Positions 37,472-46,335 of a stretch of DNA of 64,000 nt are shown here, in pieces. The stretch is from Mycolicibacterium sp. J2. Its GTDB lineage: Bacteria > Actinomycetota > Actinomycetes > Mycobacteriales > Mycobacteriaceae. The position numbers and the translations under genes are program-made. The DNA lies in the NCBI RefSeq assembly GCF_026240945.1, contig NZ_JAPFPY010000009.1, positions 121,438 through 185,437 on the forward strand, in the 5' to 3' direction. The first letter of the stretch is position 1; every line of letters begins with the position of its first letter. The notes below the pieces were generated by a model that was given only the letters and a program-made list of their open reading frames with translations, was not told the DNA's origin and did not search any database.

Positions 37472-39310
37472 ATGACGCAACACATCGCAGACGGTGTCTC
37501 GATTTCGGCGGCAGCCGGAACCGAGGGCGGGGGTGCCGCGCTCGACCAGGTGATCGGCATGTCGGTGGCGACCGCCATCATCACCGCAGGGCTGCTCTGG
37601 ATCGGCTATCTGCACCGGCAACGACGCATCACCTGGCTGCAGAACCTGGCCGAGAAGGTCGGCCGCAAGATGAACCGACCGCCCTGGGTGGCGCTGCCCG
37701 CGCTGCTGTTCACCTCGACCATCATCTGTGCGATGTTCGGCTTCATCTGGGATGTCAGCCTGCACATCGGCAAGGGCCGCGACGCCGGCCCGTTGGCCAA
37801 CCCGGCCCACTACTTCATCCTGATCGGCCTGTTCCTGCTCTTCATCGCGGGGTCGCTGGCCATCATCCTGCCCTACGAGAAGCCGGGTCCAGCCGCCGTG
37901 AAGATCACCCGGACCTGGTATGCGCCGGTGGGCGGCATCCTGATGGCCGGCTGCGGCCTGTACGCCCTGATCGGTTTTCCGCTCGACGACATCTGGCACC
38001 GCATCTTCGGCCAGGACGTCACGCTCTGGGGGCCGACCCACCTGATGCTCATCGGCGGAGCGGGACTATCGCTGGTGGCCACGCTGCTGCTGACGCGGGA
38101 GGGCGATATCGCGATGGGCGCCGACGCCCCCGTGCAACGGCGCAGCATTCTGGCGTATCTGGCCTGCGGCGGCCTGGTCATCGGCCTGTCGGTGTTCCCC
38201 GTCGAGTACGACTTCGGCGTCGAGCAGTTCCGGCTGGTGCTGCATCCCATGCTGATCGCGGCCGCTGCGGCCATGGCACTGGTCACCACTCGGCTCCTGC
38301 TCGGCCGGTTCGCGACATTCGGTGCGATCGCTTTCGCGCTGTTCATCCGCGGTGTGGTGGCCTTCGCGGTCAGCGGGGTGCTCGGTGGGCCGTCCAGCTG
38401 GTTCGCGCTCTATCTCGGCTCGGCCCTCGTCGTGGAACTGCTCGGGCTGACCCCGCTGGTCAACCGCCCCGTGTTGTTCGGTGCCGTCGCGGGGCTGGGC
38501 ATCGGATCCGTCGGGATGTGGCTGGAGTCGTTCTGGATCGACGCCGTCTTCCGCAACCCGTGGCCGCAGAGTATGTGGGGTGAGGCGCTGGCGATGTCGG
38601 TGCCCGTCGGCATCGGCATGGGCATGTGCGGCGCCCTGCTGGCCATCGTGCTGACCGGACAGCGGCTGCCGCGCAGGCCCGTCGGGATCGGCATCGTGGT
38701 GGCCACGGTCTTGGTGATCGGCGGGGCCGTCGCGAACGGGCTGCATGTCACGGTGCCCGAGAACGCCAGCGCGCAGATCACGCTCACCGACGCACCCAGC
38801 CCAGACGGCCAGCGGCTGGCCAACGCCGACGTCCGGATCACCCCGGCGAATCTGATCGGTGACGACCCGGAGTGGGTGTCGATCCTGGCGTGGCAGGGCA
38901 AGCTCGATCACGAACGCGGGTTGGTCGTCGATCACCTGGAGAAGGTGGGCCCCGGTCACTACCGTTCGACGCGGCCCATCCCGGTCTGGGGCACCTGGAA
39001 GACCGTGCTGCGGGTACAGGACGGCCAGACCATGGCGGCCGTGCCGGTCTTCCTGCCCGCCGACCCCGGCATCGGCGCCGAGGAGACCCCGGCCCTGGCC
39101 TCGACGACGCGCGACTTCACCGAGGAGATCAAGGTGTTGCAACGCGAGCGCAATCTCGACGTGCCGTCCTGGTTGTACAGCGCTGCCTCGCTGGTGGTCC
39201 TGGTGTGCTCGCTGATCCTGGTGGCCTTGCTGAGTTGGGGTGCGGGACGGATCAATTCGCGCGAGCAGCACAGCACCGCGGAGGCCCGGGAACCCGTCGG
39301 ACAGTCGTGA
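37472..39310 (+). CDS. Polytopic membrane protein with C-terminal extracytoplasmic FixH/YtkA-like domain
   Basis: 612 residues from ATG 37472. About twelve N-terminal hydrophobic helices (roughly 25-430) are followed by an extracytoplasmic beta-type domain (about 440-590, GHYRSTRPIPVWGTWKTVLRV, like YtkA/FixH domains) and one more helix. Conserved-looking His residues lie within or at the ends of helices: WDVSLHIGKG, NPAHYFIL, DIWHRIFG, GPTHLMLIGG, VLHPML. These suggest metal or heme binding. It begins a four-gene operon with 4-base GTGA overlaps at each junction. Family and function are unknown to me. Confidence 0.65.
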   Translation: MTQHIADGVSISAAAGTEGGGAALDQVIGMSVATAIITAGLLWIGYLHRQRRITWLQNLAEKVGRKMNRPPWVALPALLFTSTIICAMFGFIWDVSLHIGKGRDAGPLANPAHYFILIGLFLLFIAGSLAIILPYEKPGPAAVKITRTWYAPVGGILMAGCGLYALIGFPLDDIWHRIFGQDVTLWGPTHLMLIGGAGLSLVATLLLTREGDIAMGADAPVQRRSILAYLACGGLVIGLSVFPVEYDFGVEQFRLVLHPMLIAAAAAMALVTTRLLLGRFATFGAIAFALFIRGVVAFAVSGVLGGPSSWFALYLGSALVVELLGLTPLVNRPVLFGAVAGLGIGSVGMWLESFWIDAVFRNPWPQSMWGEALAMSVPVGIGMGMCGALLAIVLTGQRLPRRPVGIGIVVATVLVIGGAVANGLHVTVPENASAQITLTDAPSPDGQRLANADVRITPANLIGDDPEWVSILAWQGKLDHERGLVVDHLEKVGPGHYRSTRPIPVWGTWKTVLRVQDGQTMAAVPVFLPADPGIGAEETPALASTTRDFTEEIKVLQRERNLDVPSWLYSAASLVVLVCSLILVALLSWGAGRINSREQHSTAEAREPVGQS

Positions 39311-39477
39311 CCGTTCTCGCCGACCACTCGCTCTGGCTGGCGCTGCCGGCGTTCGCACCGGCCGTCGTGGTCGCCGGCGTGGTCGCTTGGGTGGCCATGC
39401 GCGACCGCCGCGCCGGCCCCGATGATGGGCCTGACAGCGAGAACCCAGCTTCGACCGAAGAGGATGACTCAGCGTGA
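39307..39477 (+). CDS. Small single-helix membrane protein
   Basis: 56 residues from GTG 39307. One membrane helix (about 8-30, WLALPAFAPAVVVAGVVAWVAM) precedes an acidic tail (DDGPDSENPASTEEDDSA). It overlaps both neighbours by 4 bases (GTGA), strong evidence of translation. It may be a small subunit of a complex formed by the flanking membrane proteins. Confidence 0.65.
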   Translation: MTVLADHSLWLALPAFAPAVVVAGVVAWVAMRDRRAGPDDGPDSENPASTEEDDSA

Positions 39478-39887
39478 ATCTTGTGAAGACACTGACCGCC
39501 GCGGGCGCGGTCGCCCTGCTGGTCGCCGGCTGCGGCGGTGCGCCGTCATCGGAGAACACCGGCACCTCCGCCAGCGCCGGCTCGGCGGCCCCGGGGATGA
39601 CCGACCAGCAGTCCCCGCCGGAGCGGGTGGTCATCGATGTCACGATCGCCGGGGGCAACGTGACGCCGACCAATCAACAGGTCCAGGCGAAGGTCAAGCA
39701 GCCGATCATCGTGCGGGTCAACAGTGATGCCGCCGATCAGCTGCACGTGCACTCCAACCCGGAGCACACCTTCGACATCAAGCCGGAGAACGGGCAGGCG
39801 TTCCAGTTCACCGTGGACGTGCCCGGCAAGGTGGACGTCGAACTGCACCACCTGGACAAGACGGTCGCGACCCTCACGGTGCAGTGA
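39474..39887 (+). CDS. Cupredoxin-like lipoprotein
   Basis: 137 residues from GTG 39474. The lipobox LLVAGC sets the mature lipidated Cys at 20. A Ser/Gly-rich linker precedes a domain with cupredoxin features (VIDVTIAGGNVTPTNQQVQ, LHVHSNPEHTF, VDVELHHLDKTVATLTV). Several His lie where cupredoxins place metal ligands, but a type-1 Cys ligand is absent. It is therefore likely an extracytoplasmic metal-binding or carrier subunit. GTGA overlaps join it to both neighbours. Confidence 0.72.
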   Translation: MNLVKTLTAAGAVALLVAGCGGAPSSENTGTSASAGSAAPGMTDQQSPPERVVIDVTIAGGNVTPTNQQVQAKVKQPIIVRVNSDAADQLHVHSNPEHTFDIKPENGQAFQFTVDVPGKVDVELHHLDKTVATLTVQ

Positions 39888-41158
39888 CCGTACTGGCGCA
39901 CGGGCTCGGTGGTTCCACCGATCTGCCGATCCCGCTGACCTACGCGTTGATCGGGGCGGCGTGGGCGCTGACCTTCACCTTCGCCGTGGTGGCCCTGGCG
40001 TGGCGCAAGCCGCGTTTCGATCCCGCGACGCCGGGACGGCCGCTGCCGAGTTGGGTGACCGCATCGGTGGACTCGCCGATCACCAGGTGGACCGTCGGCC
40101 TGCTCGGACTGGCGTTCGCGGCATGGGTGACGGCGGCTGCCGTACTGGGGCCGCAGAATTCGGCCAACGCACTTCCTGGCGTGTTCTATGTCCTGCTGTG
40201 GGTCGGAACCGTCGCGCTCTCAGTGCTTTTCGGTCCAGTGTGGCGCGCCGTATCACCCATCCGCACGGTGGCGCGGCTGGCCCGGATACGCGGTAGTTCC
40301 TACCCCGCGCGGCTCGGTTACTGGCCGGCGGCGCTTGGATTGTTCGCCTTTGTCTGGCTCGAGCTGGCCAGCCCCGACCCCGGTTCGCTTGCCGCCGTGA
40401 AGATCTGGCTGGTTGTCTACCTCGGCGTCACCCTCGGGGGAGTGGTTGCGTTCGGTACGCGGTGGTGCTCGCATGCCGACCCGTTCGAGGTGTACAGCGT
40501 GGTGGCCTCGCGGTGCGCGCCGGTGCGCCGTAACCCCGACGGCCGCATCGCCCTGGGCAATCCGTTCAACCACCTGCCCACCCTGCCGATTCGGCCGGCG
40601 ACGGTGACCGTGCTGGCGGTGCTGCTCGGATCCACTGCCTTCGACAGTTTCTCGGCTACACCGGCCTGGCGCGGGTTCGTCGACACACACACCTCCGGTG
40701 CCTGGCAGGCAACGGCTTTCAAGACGGCCGGGTTGATGGTCTTCGTGCTGACGGTGGCACTGACGTTCAGCGCGGCAGCCCGGGCGACGGGCGGGGTCGA
40801 CCGCGACCTACGCCGACGGCTGCCCGGGTTGATGGCGCACTCGCTGATCCCGATCGTCATCGGTTACGTCTTCGCGCACTATCTGACCTATCTCGTCGAG
40901 AAGGGCCAGCAGACGGTGTACGCCCTGCTCGGCATGCACGACGCTCAGGTGTATTACGTGCTGTCCCTGCATCCGTCGGTGCTGGCCACGTCGAAAGTAC
41001 TGTTCGTGGTGCTCGGACACATCGCCGGGGTGATCGCCGCGCATGACTGCGCGCTGCGGGTGCTGCCCAAACGGCATCAGCTGACCGGGCAGCTGGCCAT
41101 GATGCTGGTGATGGTCGGCTACACCTTCACCGGGCTGTACCTGCTGTTCGGCGGCTAG
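39884..41158 (+). CDS. Polytopic membrane protein, last gene of the cupredoxin operon
   Basis: 424 residues from GTG 39884 with about ten hydrophobic helices. The N-terminus carries an exposed HGLGGSTDLPIPL motif before helix 1. Two Cys-containing loops (RWCSHADPFEVYS and ASRCAPVRRNPDGRIALGNP) and a HDC in the last-but-one helix region (IAAHDCALRVLP) may bind metal. It shares GTGA coupling with the lipoprotein gene. The domain is not one I can name; the pattern recurs in actinobacterial membrane proteins of unknown role. Confidence 0.6.
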   Translation: MTVLAHGLGGSTDLPIPLTYALIGAAWALTFTFAVVALAWRKPRFDPATPGRPLPSWVTASVDSPITRWTVGLLGLAFAAWVTAAAVLGPQNSANALPGVFYVLLWVGTVALSVLFGPVWRAVSPIRTVARLARIRGSSYPARLGYWPAALGLFAFVWLELASPDPGSLAAVKIWLVVYLGVTLGGVVAFGTRWCSHADPFEVYSVVASRCAPVRRNPDGRIALGNPFNHLPTLPIRPATVTVLAVLLGSTAFDSFSATPAWRGFVDTHTSGAWQATAFKTAGLMVFVLTVALTFSAAARATGGVDRDLRRRLPGLMAHSLIPIVIGYVFAHYLTYLVEKGQQTVYALLGMHDAQVYYVLSLHPSVLATSKVLFVVLGHIAGVIAAHDCALRVLPKRHQLTGQLAMMLVMVGYTFTGLYLLFGG

Positions 41159-41167
41159 GCTTTGGGC

Positions 41168-41716
41168 ATGCGAGCCTTGATCGTCGTCGACGTACAACGT
41201 GACTTCTGCGAGGGTGGCTCACTGGCCGTGACCGGTGGCGCCGAGGTCGCCCGCGCGCTGACCGGGCTGCTGGGCTCTCACGACTACGACCATGTGGTTG
41301 CCACCATGGATCACCACATCGACCCCGGTTCGCATTTCTCCGACGAGCCGGATTACCAATCCTCGTGGCCGCGCCATTGCGTGGCGGGCACTCCGGGGGC
41401 GCAGTTCCATCCAGACTTCGACCCGTCGGCAGTCGAGGCGGTGTTCACCAAGGGCGAGTACGCGGCCGCCTACAGCGGATTCGAGGGTGCCGACGCGGCG
41501 GGCACCACATTGGCGGCGTGGCTGCGGTCACGCGGAGTGGACGAGGTTGACGTGGTGGGCATCGCCACCGATTACTGCGTGAAAGCGACGGCAGCCGACG
41601 CGGCGGCCGAGGGTTTCCGCACCCGCGTGCTTCTCGATCTCACGGCGGGAGTGGCGCCGACGAGTACGGCCGAGGCGGTCGACGCCTTGCGTTCGGCCGG
41701 CGTGGAGGTCGTCTAG
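41168..41716 (+). CDS. pncA: Nicotinamidase/pyrazinamidase
   Basis: 182 residues closely matching M. tuberculosis PncA. The catalytic triad is D8, K95 and C137; metal ligands D48, H50, H56 and H70 are in place (TMDHHIDPGSHF and RHCV). The enzyme converts nicotinamide to nicotinate for NAD salvage and, as a side reaction, activates pyrazinamide. The Cys motif reads ATDYCV where M. tuberculosis has ATDHCV. It starts 9 bases after the cupredoxin operon and could be co-transcribed with it. Confidence 0.95.
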   Translation: MRALIVVDVQRDFCEGGSLAVTGGAEVARALTGLLGSHDYDHVVATMDHHIDPGSHFSDEPDYQSSWPRHCVAGTPGAQFHPDFDPSAVEAVFTKGEYAAAYSGFEGADAAGTTLAAWLRSRGVDEVDVVGIATDYCVKATAADAAAEGFRTRVLLDLTAGVAPTSTAEAVDALRSAGVEVV

Positions 41717-41831
41717 CCGGGGCCGGTGGTGATTGCCCACCTCCGAGCGACTTTTCAGCGACAACACTCGAACATGTTGGGGCCGTTGGTTTTCTGCGCC
41801 ATGTGTCGGGGTGCCGGAGTAGGGTGACCAT

Positions 41832-43340
41832 ATGTTCGAGCCGGCTTCCCTGGGTGATGCGGAGCTGGTCGCTGCGTTGCGGGACAAGACCCGCAGTGAG
41901 GCGGTGGCCGCGTCCGACCGGTTGGCGGTGATCGCCGCGATCGTCGCCCGGCATTGCGATGACGAGGACGACGGAATTGCTCACGCGGCCATCGACGGCT
42001 GGGAGTACGCCACCGCCGAGGTGTCGGCCGCCTGCGGACTGACCAAGCAAGCTGCAGCCGGGCAGATGCGTATCGCGGTCGCCTTACGCGACCGGCTACC
42101 GAAAGTCGGCGCGCTGCTGGCCGCCGGGGAGATCTCGGCGAAAATCGCCGCCGCCATCACGTGGCGCACCCGCCTGGTGGTCCACGAAGAAGCCTTGCAC
42201 CTCATCGACGCCGCCCTCGCCGGCATCGCCGCCCATCTGGGGACGTTGTCACAGAAGAACATCGAGGACACCATCGACCTTTGGATCGAGAAATTCGATC
42301 CGAGCGCCGTGCCGGGCGCCCGCAGCGCCGCCCAGTCGCGGTATCTGGAATTCGGGGGTGCCGACGATCTCGCCGGCACCGTCGGGGTCTACGGGCGGCT
42401 GCTGGCCACCGACGCCGCGGTCCTACGGACTCGGCTCACCGCGATCGCGGCCACCGTCTGCGCCGACGACCCGCGAACCATCGCCCAGCGGATGGCCGAT
42501 GCGCTGGGTGTACTCGGTGCCGAGCCCACCGCCGACCGGCTGGCCTGCCAATGCGGTAGTCCCGAATGTCCAGCGGCAAGCGAGGACCCGCGCGCGGCCG
42601 CGGTCACCGTGTACGTGCTCACCGACGCAGTGCCCGGCCCGAGCGCCGATCATGCCCCGCCCGCACCGCAACCTGGACCCGACGCAGCACCCGACGCGGG
42701 GTCAAGCGGTGCAGCACCCGGCCCGCAACCACCGGCCGCACCGCGAGATCCCGAACGGCGAACCACCCCGGGTGTACTGCTCGGTGGGGGCGTCCTGCCC
42801 TCCCCCATGCTCGCCGACCTCATCACCCGGGGCGCCCGCATCAAAACACTGCCGAACCCGGCCGACCTGCCGACCGAACCCCGCTACCGGCCCTCGGCGG
42901 CGCTGGCCGCCTTCGTCCGCACCCGCGACCTCGTCTGCAGCTTCCCTGGCTGCACCCACCCCGCCCAGCACTGCGATGTCGACCACGTCATACCGTGGCC
43001 GGCCGGGACCACCCACCCGGGCAACCTCTCGGCCAAATGCCGCACCCACCACCTACTCAAAACCTTCGGCGGGTGGGTCGACCAACAACACCCCGACGAC
43101 ACCCATACCTGGACCAGCCCCACCGGTCACGCGTACACCACCGTGCCCCTGACTCGAATCATGTTCCCCGACAGTATCTTTTGCACGCCAGCACCGCCGG
43201 CACAAGCGATCACCACCATCGGCGACCGCCACCTGGCGATGCCCCGGCGCCGACGCACGCGCGCCGAAGCCCGCACCGCCCGCATCATCGCCATGCGCCG
43301 CCTCAACCACGACGGCTATGCCGAACCCCCACCCTTCTGA
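41832..43340 (+). CDS. 13E12/DUF222 family protein with HNH endonuclease domain
   Basis: 502 residues. The N-terminal DUF222 helical part (about 1-200) contains CGLTKQAAAGQMRIAVAL and AAGEISAKIAAAI. A Pro/Ala-rich linker follows, then a C-terminal HNH domain with zinc-type Cys and catalytic His (CSFPGCTHPAQHCDVDHVIPW and CRTHHLLK). These are the repeated 13E12-type genes that exist in many copies in mycobacterial genomes. The base composition is strongly C-rich after 42600. The end overlaps the convergent crotonase gene by 25 bases. Confidence 0.87.
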   Translation: MFEPASLGDAELVAALRDKTRSEAVAASDRLAVIAAIVARHCDDEDDGIAHAAIDGWEYATAEVSAACGLTKQAAAGQMRIAVALRDRLPKVGALLAAGEISAKIAAAITWRTRLVVHEEALHLIDAALAGIAAHLGTLSQKNIEDTIDLWIEKFDPSAVPGARSAAQSRYLEFGGADDLAGTVGVYGRLLATDAAVLRTRLTAIAATVCADDPRTIAQRMADALGVLGAEPTADRLACQCGSPECPAASEDPRAAAVTVYVLTDAVPGPSADHAPPAPQPGPDAAPDAGSSGAAPGPQPPAAPRDPERRTTPGVLLGGGVLPSPMLADLITRGARIKTLPNPADLPTEPRYRPSAALAAFVRTRDLVCSFPGCTHPAQHCDVDHVIPWPAGTTHPGNLSAKCRTHHLLKTFGGWVDQQHPDDTHTWTSPTGHAYTTVPLTRIMFPDSIFCTPAPPAQAITTIGDRHLAMPRRRRTRAEARTARIIAMRRLNHDGYAEPPPF

Positions 43341-44152
43341 GGTGATTCGCGCTCCCGCGTCGGATCGACCGGCCGCCCGGTCCACTGCGGCGAACGCCGG
43401 TCCAGGTGGGCACGCACCCCCTCGCGGGCATCGTCGTGGGCCATCAGCTGCAGGTGGATATCGGTCTCGCGGGCGCCGACCTGCTCCCGGGTCAGCCCCA
43501 ACGAATCCCATAGCAGCCGCTTGCTGGCGGCGACCGACATTGGCGCGGTGTTCTCCGCGATATCGCGGGCGAGCTCGAGCGCGGCGGGCAGCACCTGCGC
43601 TGCGTCCAGCGCTTGACTGCCCAACCCGAGGGCCACCGCACGGCGGCCGTCGAAAGTTCGTCCTGTCAGCAGGATTTCAGCGGCCACCGACAGCCCCACC
43701 AACCGCGGTAGCACCCAGTGCGCATACGCGTCCCCGACCACACCACGACGCACCTGCACCACGCCGCAGCGTGCGTCCGCGGCGAAGATCCGGATATCGC
43801 ACTGCAGTGCCAAGATCAGCCCGAGGCCGATGGCGGGCCCGTTCACCGCGGCGATCACCGGCTTGTCGAGCGTCCAGGCCGGTACCTCGATCCCGGCGGC
43901 GCTGAACCCTGCGCCTGGTTCTGTGAAGGTGCGGTCCCCAGCGCTCAGGTCGGCGCCCGCGCAGAACGCCGGCGGAGTCCCGGTGAGCACCACCGCCCGG
44001 ATGTCGTCATCGGCGGCACAGCGGCGGTAGGCGTCGGCCAGCTCCTCGCGCATGCCGTCACCGATGGCATTGCGGCGCTCGGGCCGGTTGAGGGTGATGA
44101 CGGCGACACCGCCGTCGACGTCGAACAGCAGCGTGCGGTACGGGTCCACCAC
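43316..44152 (-). CDS. Crotonase-fold enoyl-CoA hydratase/isomerase-like protein
   Basis: 278 residues from GTG 44152. The fold is plain: ITLNRPERRNAIGDGM, the oxyanion segment CAGADLS, and GPAIGLGLILALQCD. The two catalytic Glu of true hydratases are not seen: the first position lies in GLGLILALQCD, and the second in VVQVRRGVVG. It may thus catalyse another crotonase reaction (isomerisation, thioester cleavage or dehalogenation). Divergent from the MarR gene, with a shared palindrome (44189-44207). A long Arg/Glu-rich tail ends it. Confidence 0.8.
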   Translation of the reverse strand: MVDPYRTLLFDVDGGVAVITLNRPERRNAIGDGMREELADAYRRCAADDDIRAVVLTGTPPAFCAGADLSAGDRTFTEPGAGFSAAGIEVPAWTLDKPVIAAVNGPAIGLGLILALQCDIRIFAADARCGVVQVRRGVVGDAYAHWVLPRLVGLSVAAEILLTGRTFDGRRAVALGLGSQALDAAQVLPAALELARDIAENTAPMSVAASKRLLWDSLGLTREQVGARETDIHLQLMAHDDAREGVRAHLDRRSPQWTGRPVDPTRERESPQKGGGSA

Positions 44153-44188
44153 CTCATCATGAGGTACCGATTCCGCACGGCCTTCAAG

Positions 44189-44207
44189 TACCTCTGTAAC
44201 AGAGGTA
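44189..44207. promoter_or_regulatory. 19-bp perfect palindrome, probable MarR operator
   Basis: TACCTCTGT-A-ACAGAGGTA sits between the divergent crotonase gene and the MarR gene, 10 bases before the MarR start. Its size and symmetry are typical of MarR boxes. Confidence 0.75.
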
Positions 44208-44217
44208 ATATGGCAGG

Positions 44218-44673
44218 GTGGATGTGCACACCGAGCTGGTCACCGAACTGTTCGGCGTGGTCGGGCGGTTGCGCCGCCAACTCCGTCGGTCGACCGGCGG
44301 CCGCGGCTTCGACCGCACCGGCCTCAGCCAATCCCAGGCCGAGCTGTTGCGCCTGGTCGGCCGCAACCCCGACATCTCGGTGCGGGAGGCCGCCGCCGAA
44401 CTGAGCCTGGCCCCCAACACCGCCTCCACCCTGGTGTCCAAGCTGGCCGCCGACGGCCTGCTCATCCGGCGGGTGGACGATGCCGATCGTCGCGTCGGGC
44501 GACTGCGATTGGCGACATCCGCGCAGCGCATCGCCGATGATTCCCGGCATGCCCGGCGTGCCGCGCTGGCCGGCGCACTCGACGAACTCACACCCTCTCA
44601 AATCGACGACCTGGCAAAAGGTTTGAAGGCCATCGCCGAACTCACCCGGATACTGCAGGAGAGGCAGCCATGA
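44218..44673 (+). CDS. MarR-family regulator
   Basis: 151 residues from GTG 44218. Winged-helix core: LSQSQAELLRLVGRNPDISVREAAAELSLAPNTASTLVSKLAADGLLIRR, with the wing in DDADRRVGRLRL. Such regulators usually respond to small phenolic or drug-like ligands and repress a nearby exporter. The gene overlaps the ABC ATPase start by 4 bases (ATGA), and a 19-bp palindrome covers its promoter. It therefore probably regulates the exporter and the divergent crotonase gene. Confidence 0.88.
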   Translation: MDVHTELVTELFGVVGRLRRQLRRSTGGRGFDRTGLSQSQAELLRLVGRNPDISVREAAAELSLAPNTASTLVSKLAADGLLIRRVDDADRRVGRLRLATSAQRIADDSRHARRAALAGALDELTPSQIDDLAKGLKAIAELTRILQERQP

Positions 44674-45482
44674 CCCCGCCACCCCCGGCCGTCGCATGCC
44701 GTCGGCTCACCCACCGTTACGGCCAGTTCACCGCCGTGGACAACCTGGATCTGCAGGTGCGCACCGGCGAGACCATGGGACTGCTCGGCCCCAACGGCGC
44801 GGGCAAGACCACCGTCATCCGGGTTCTCACCACCCTCACCCCGGTACAGCACGGCACAGTCGAGATCTTCGGCATGGACTCCCGCCGCGACACCATGGAT
44901 ATCCGGCTCAACATCGGCTATGTGCCACAACAGCTTTCCATCGAGGCGGCGCTGACCGGCCGACAGAACGTCGAGCTGTTCGCTCGGCTCTACGATGTGC
45001 CCCGCCGTGAACGGGCCGAGCGCGTGGCCGACGCACTGGCCGCCATGCAGCTCTCCGATGTCGCCGACAACGCGGCCGGGACCTATTCCGGCGGCATGGT
45101 GCGGCGGTTGGAACTCGCACAGGCACTGGTGAATCGGCCGTCGCTGCTGTTGCTGGACGAACCGACGGTGGGGCTGGATCCCATCGCGCGCGACAGCGTG
45201 TGGGAACAGGTGAGCCGAATGAAAGCCGACTTCGGCATGACCGTGCTGCTGACCACGCACTACATGGGTGAGGCGGATGCGCTCTGCGATCGGGTGGCAC
45301 TGATGCACCACGGTTGCCTACAAGCCGTCGGCACCCCCACCGAACTGAAGGCCACCGTCGGCGACACCGCCACCTTGGAGGACGTCTTCCGGCACTACGC
45401 GGGTTCGGATCTCGAGGAGCCCAGCCAGTCGGGCCTGCGCGAGGTGCAGGCGGCCAGGAGGACGGCCCGCCGTGTCGGCTGA
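44670..45482 (+). CDS. ABC-type drug/lipid exporter ATP-binding protein
   Basis: 270 residues. Walker A GPNGAGKT, Q-loop YVPQQ, signature YSGGMVRRLE, Walker B LLLLDEPT and a switch His in TTHY are all intact. The DrrA-type C-terminal region (after about 225) is short. It pairs with the ABC-2 permease next door, the start overlapping the MarR gene and the end overlapping the permease (45472-45482). A multidrug or antibiotic export role is inferred from the family and from MarR control. Confidence 0.9.
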   Translation: MTPPPPAVACRRLTHRYGQFTAVDNLDLQVRTGETMGLLGPNGAGKTTVIRVLTTLTPVQHGTVEIFGMDSRRDTMDIRLNIGYVPQQLSIEAALTGRQNVELFARLYDVPRRERAERVADALAAMQLSDVADNAAGTYSGGMVRRLELAQALVNRPSLLLLDEPTVGLDPIARDSVWEQVSRMKADFGMTVLLTTHYMGEADALCDRVALMHHGCLQAVGTPTELKATVGDTATLEDVFRHYAGSDLEEPSQSGLREVQAARRTARRVG

Positions 45483-46284
45483 ATCCCCCACTCTGGTTCG
45501 CGCGCCGCGTGGCTGGCGGCGGGTGCGCGGGCTGGTTGTGCGCATCGGTGCCTTTGCTCTCGTCGAACTGCAGAAGCTCCGGCACGACCGCACCGAGTTG
45601 TTCACCCGCATGGTCCAGCCGGCACTGTGGCTGCTCATCTTCGGCCAGACGTTCAGCCGACTGCACGTCATCGACACCGGCCACGTCGACTACCTGGCGT
45701 TCCTGGCCCCTGGCATCATCGCCCAGTCGGCGCTGTTCATCTCGATCTTCTACGGCATCCAGATCATCTGGGACCGGGACGCCGGCATTCTGGCCAAACT
45801 GATGGTCACCCCTGCCCCGCCGTCGGCGTTGGTGACCGGTAAGGCGTTCGCCGCCGGTGTGCGCTCGGTGGTCCAAGTCATCGGGGTGGTGGCCCTGGCC
45901 TATCTGCTGGGCGTGCACATGACCGTCAATCCGCTGCGCATCCTCGGTGCCATGGTGGTGGTGCTGCTCGGGTCGGCATTCTTCGCCTGCCTGTCCATGA
46001 CGCTGGCCGGGCTGGTGCAGCATCGGGATCGCCTGATGGGTATCGGCCAGGCCATCACCATGCCGCTGTTCTTCGCCTCCAACGCGCTCTACCCGGTCGA
46101 CATGATGCCGAACTGGTTACGCTGGCTCTCTGCGGTGAACCCACTGAGTTACGAGGTGAACGCGCTGCGCGGCCTGCTGATCGGGACACCCACCAACGGC
46201 TGGGTCGATATCGCGGTGTTGGTCGCCGCCGCGGTGCTCGGCGTCGCCAGCGCGTCGGCGCTGCTGCGCCGCCTGGTGCGCTAA
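45472..46284 (+). CDS. ABC-2 type exporter permease
   Basis: 270 residues with six predicted membrane helices. It shows the ABC-2 signature segments FLAPGIIAQSALFISIFYGIQIIWDRDAGILAKLMVTP and LPNWLRWLSAVNPLSYEVNALRG-type end (MMPNWLRWLSAVNPLSYEV). It overlaps the ATPase gene by 11 bases and is its partner in a half-transporter dimer of DrrB type. The transported compound is not evident. Confidence 0.88.
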   Translation: MSAESPTLVRAPRGWRRVRGLVVRIGAFALVELQKLRHDRTELFTRMVQPALWLLIFGQTFSRLHVIDTGHVDYLAFLAPGIIAQSALFISIFYGIQIIWDRDAGILAKLMVTPAPPSALVTGKAFAAGVRSVVQVIGVVALAYLLGVHMTVNPLRILGAMVVVLLGSAFFACLSMTLAGLVQHRDRLMGIGQAITMPLFFASNALYPVDMMPNWLRWLSAVNPLSYEVNALRGLLIGTPTNGWVDIAVLVAAAVLGVASASALLRRLVR

Positions 46285-46335
46285 GACATATCCTCGCCAT
46301 ATCGGGCGCCCAGCTTCCCGGCGTTGACTGAAGCC

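Noticed and set aside
41832..43340. 13E12 gene as an active mobile element
   Set aside because: The HNH domain is present, but no terminal repeats or target duplication are seen around it; kept as a repeated gene family member.
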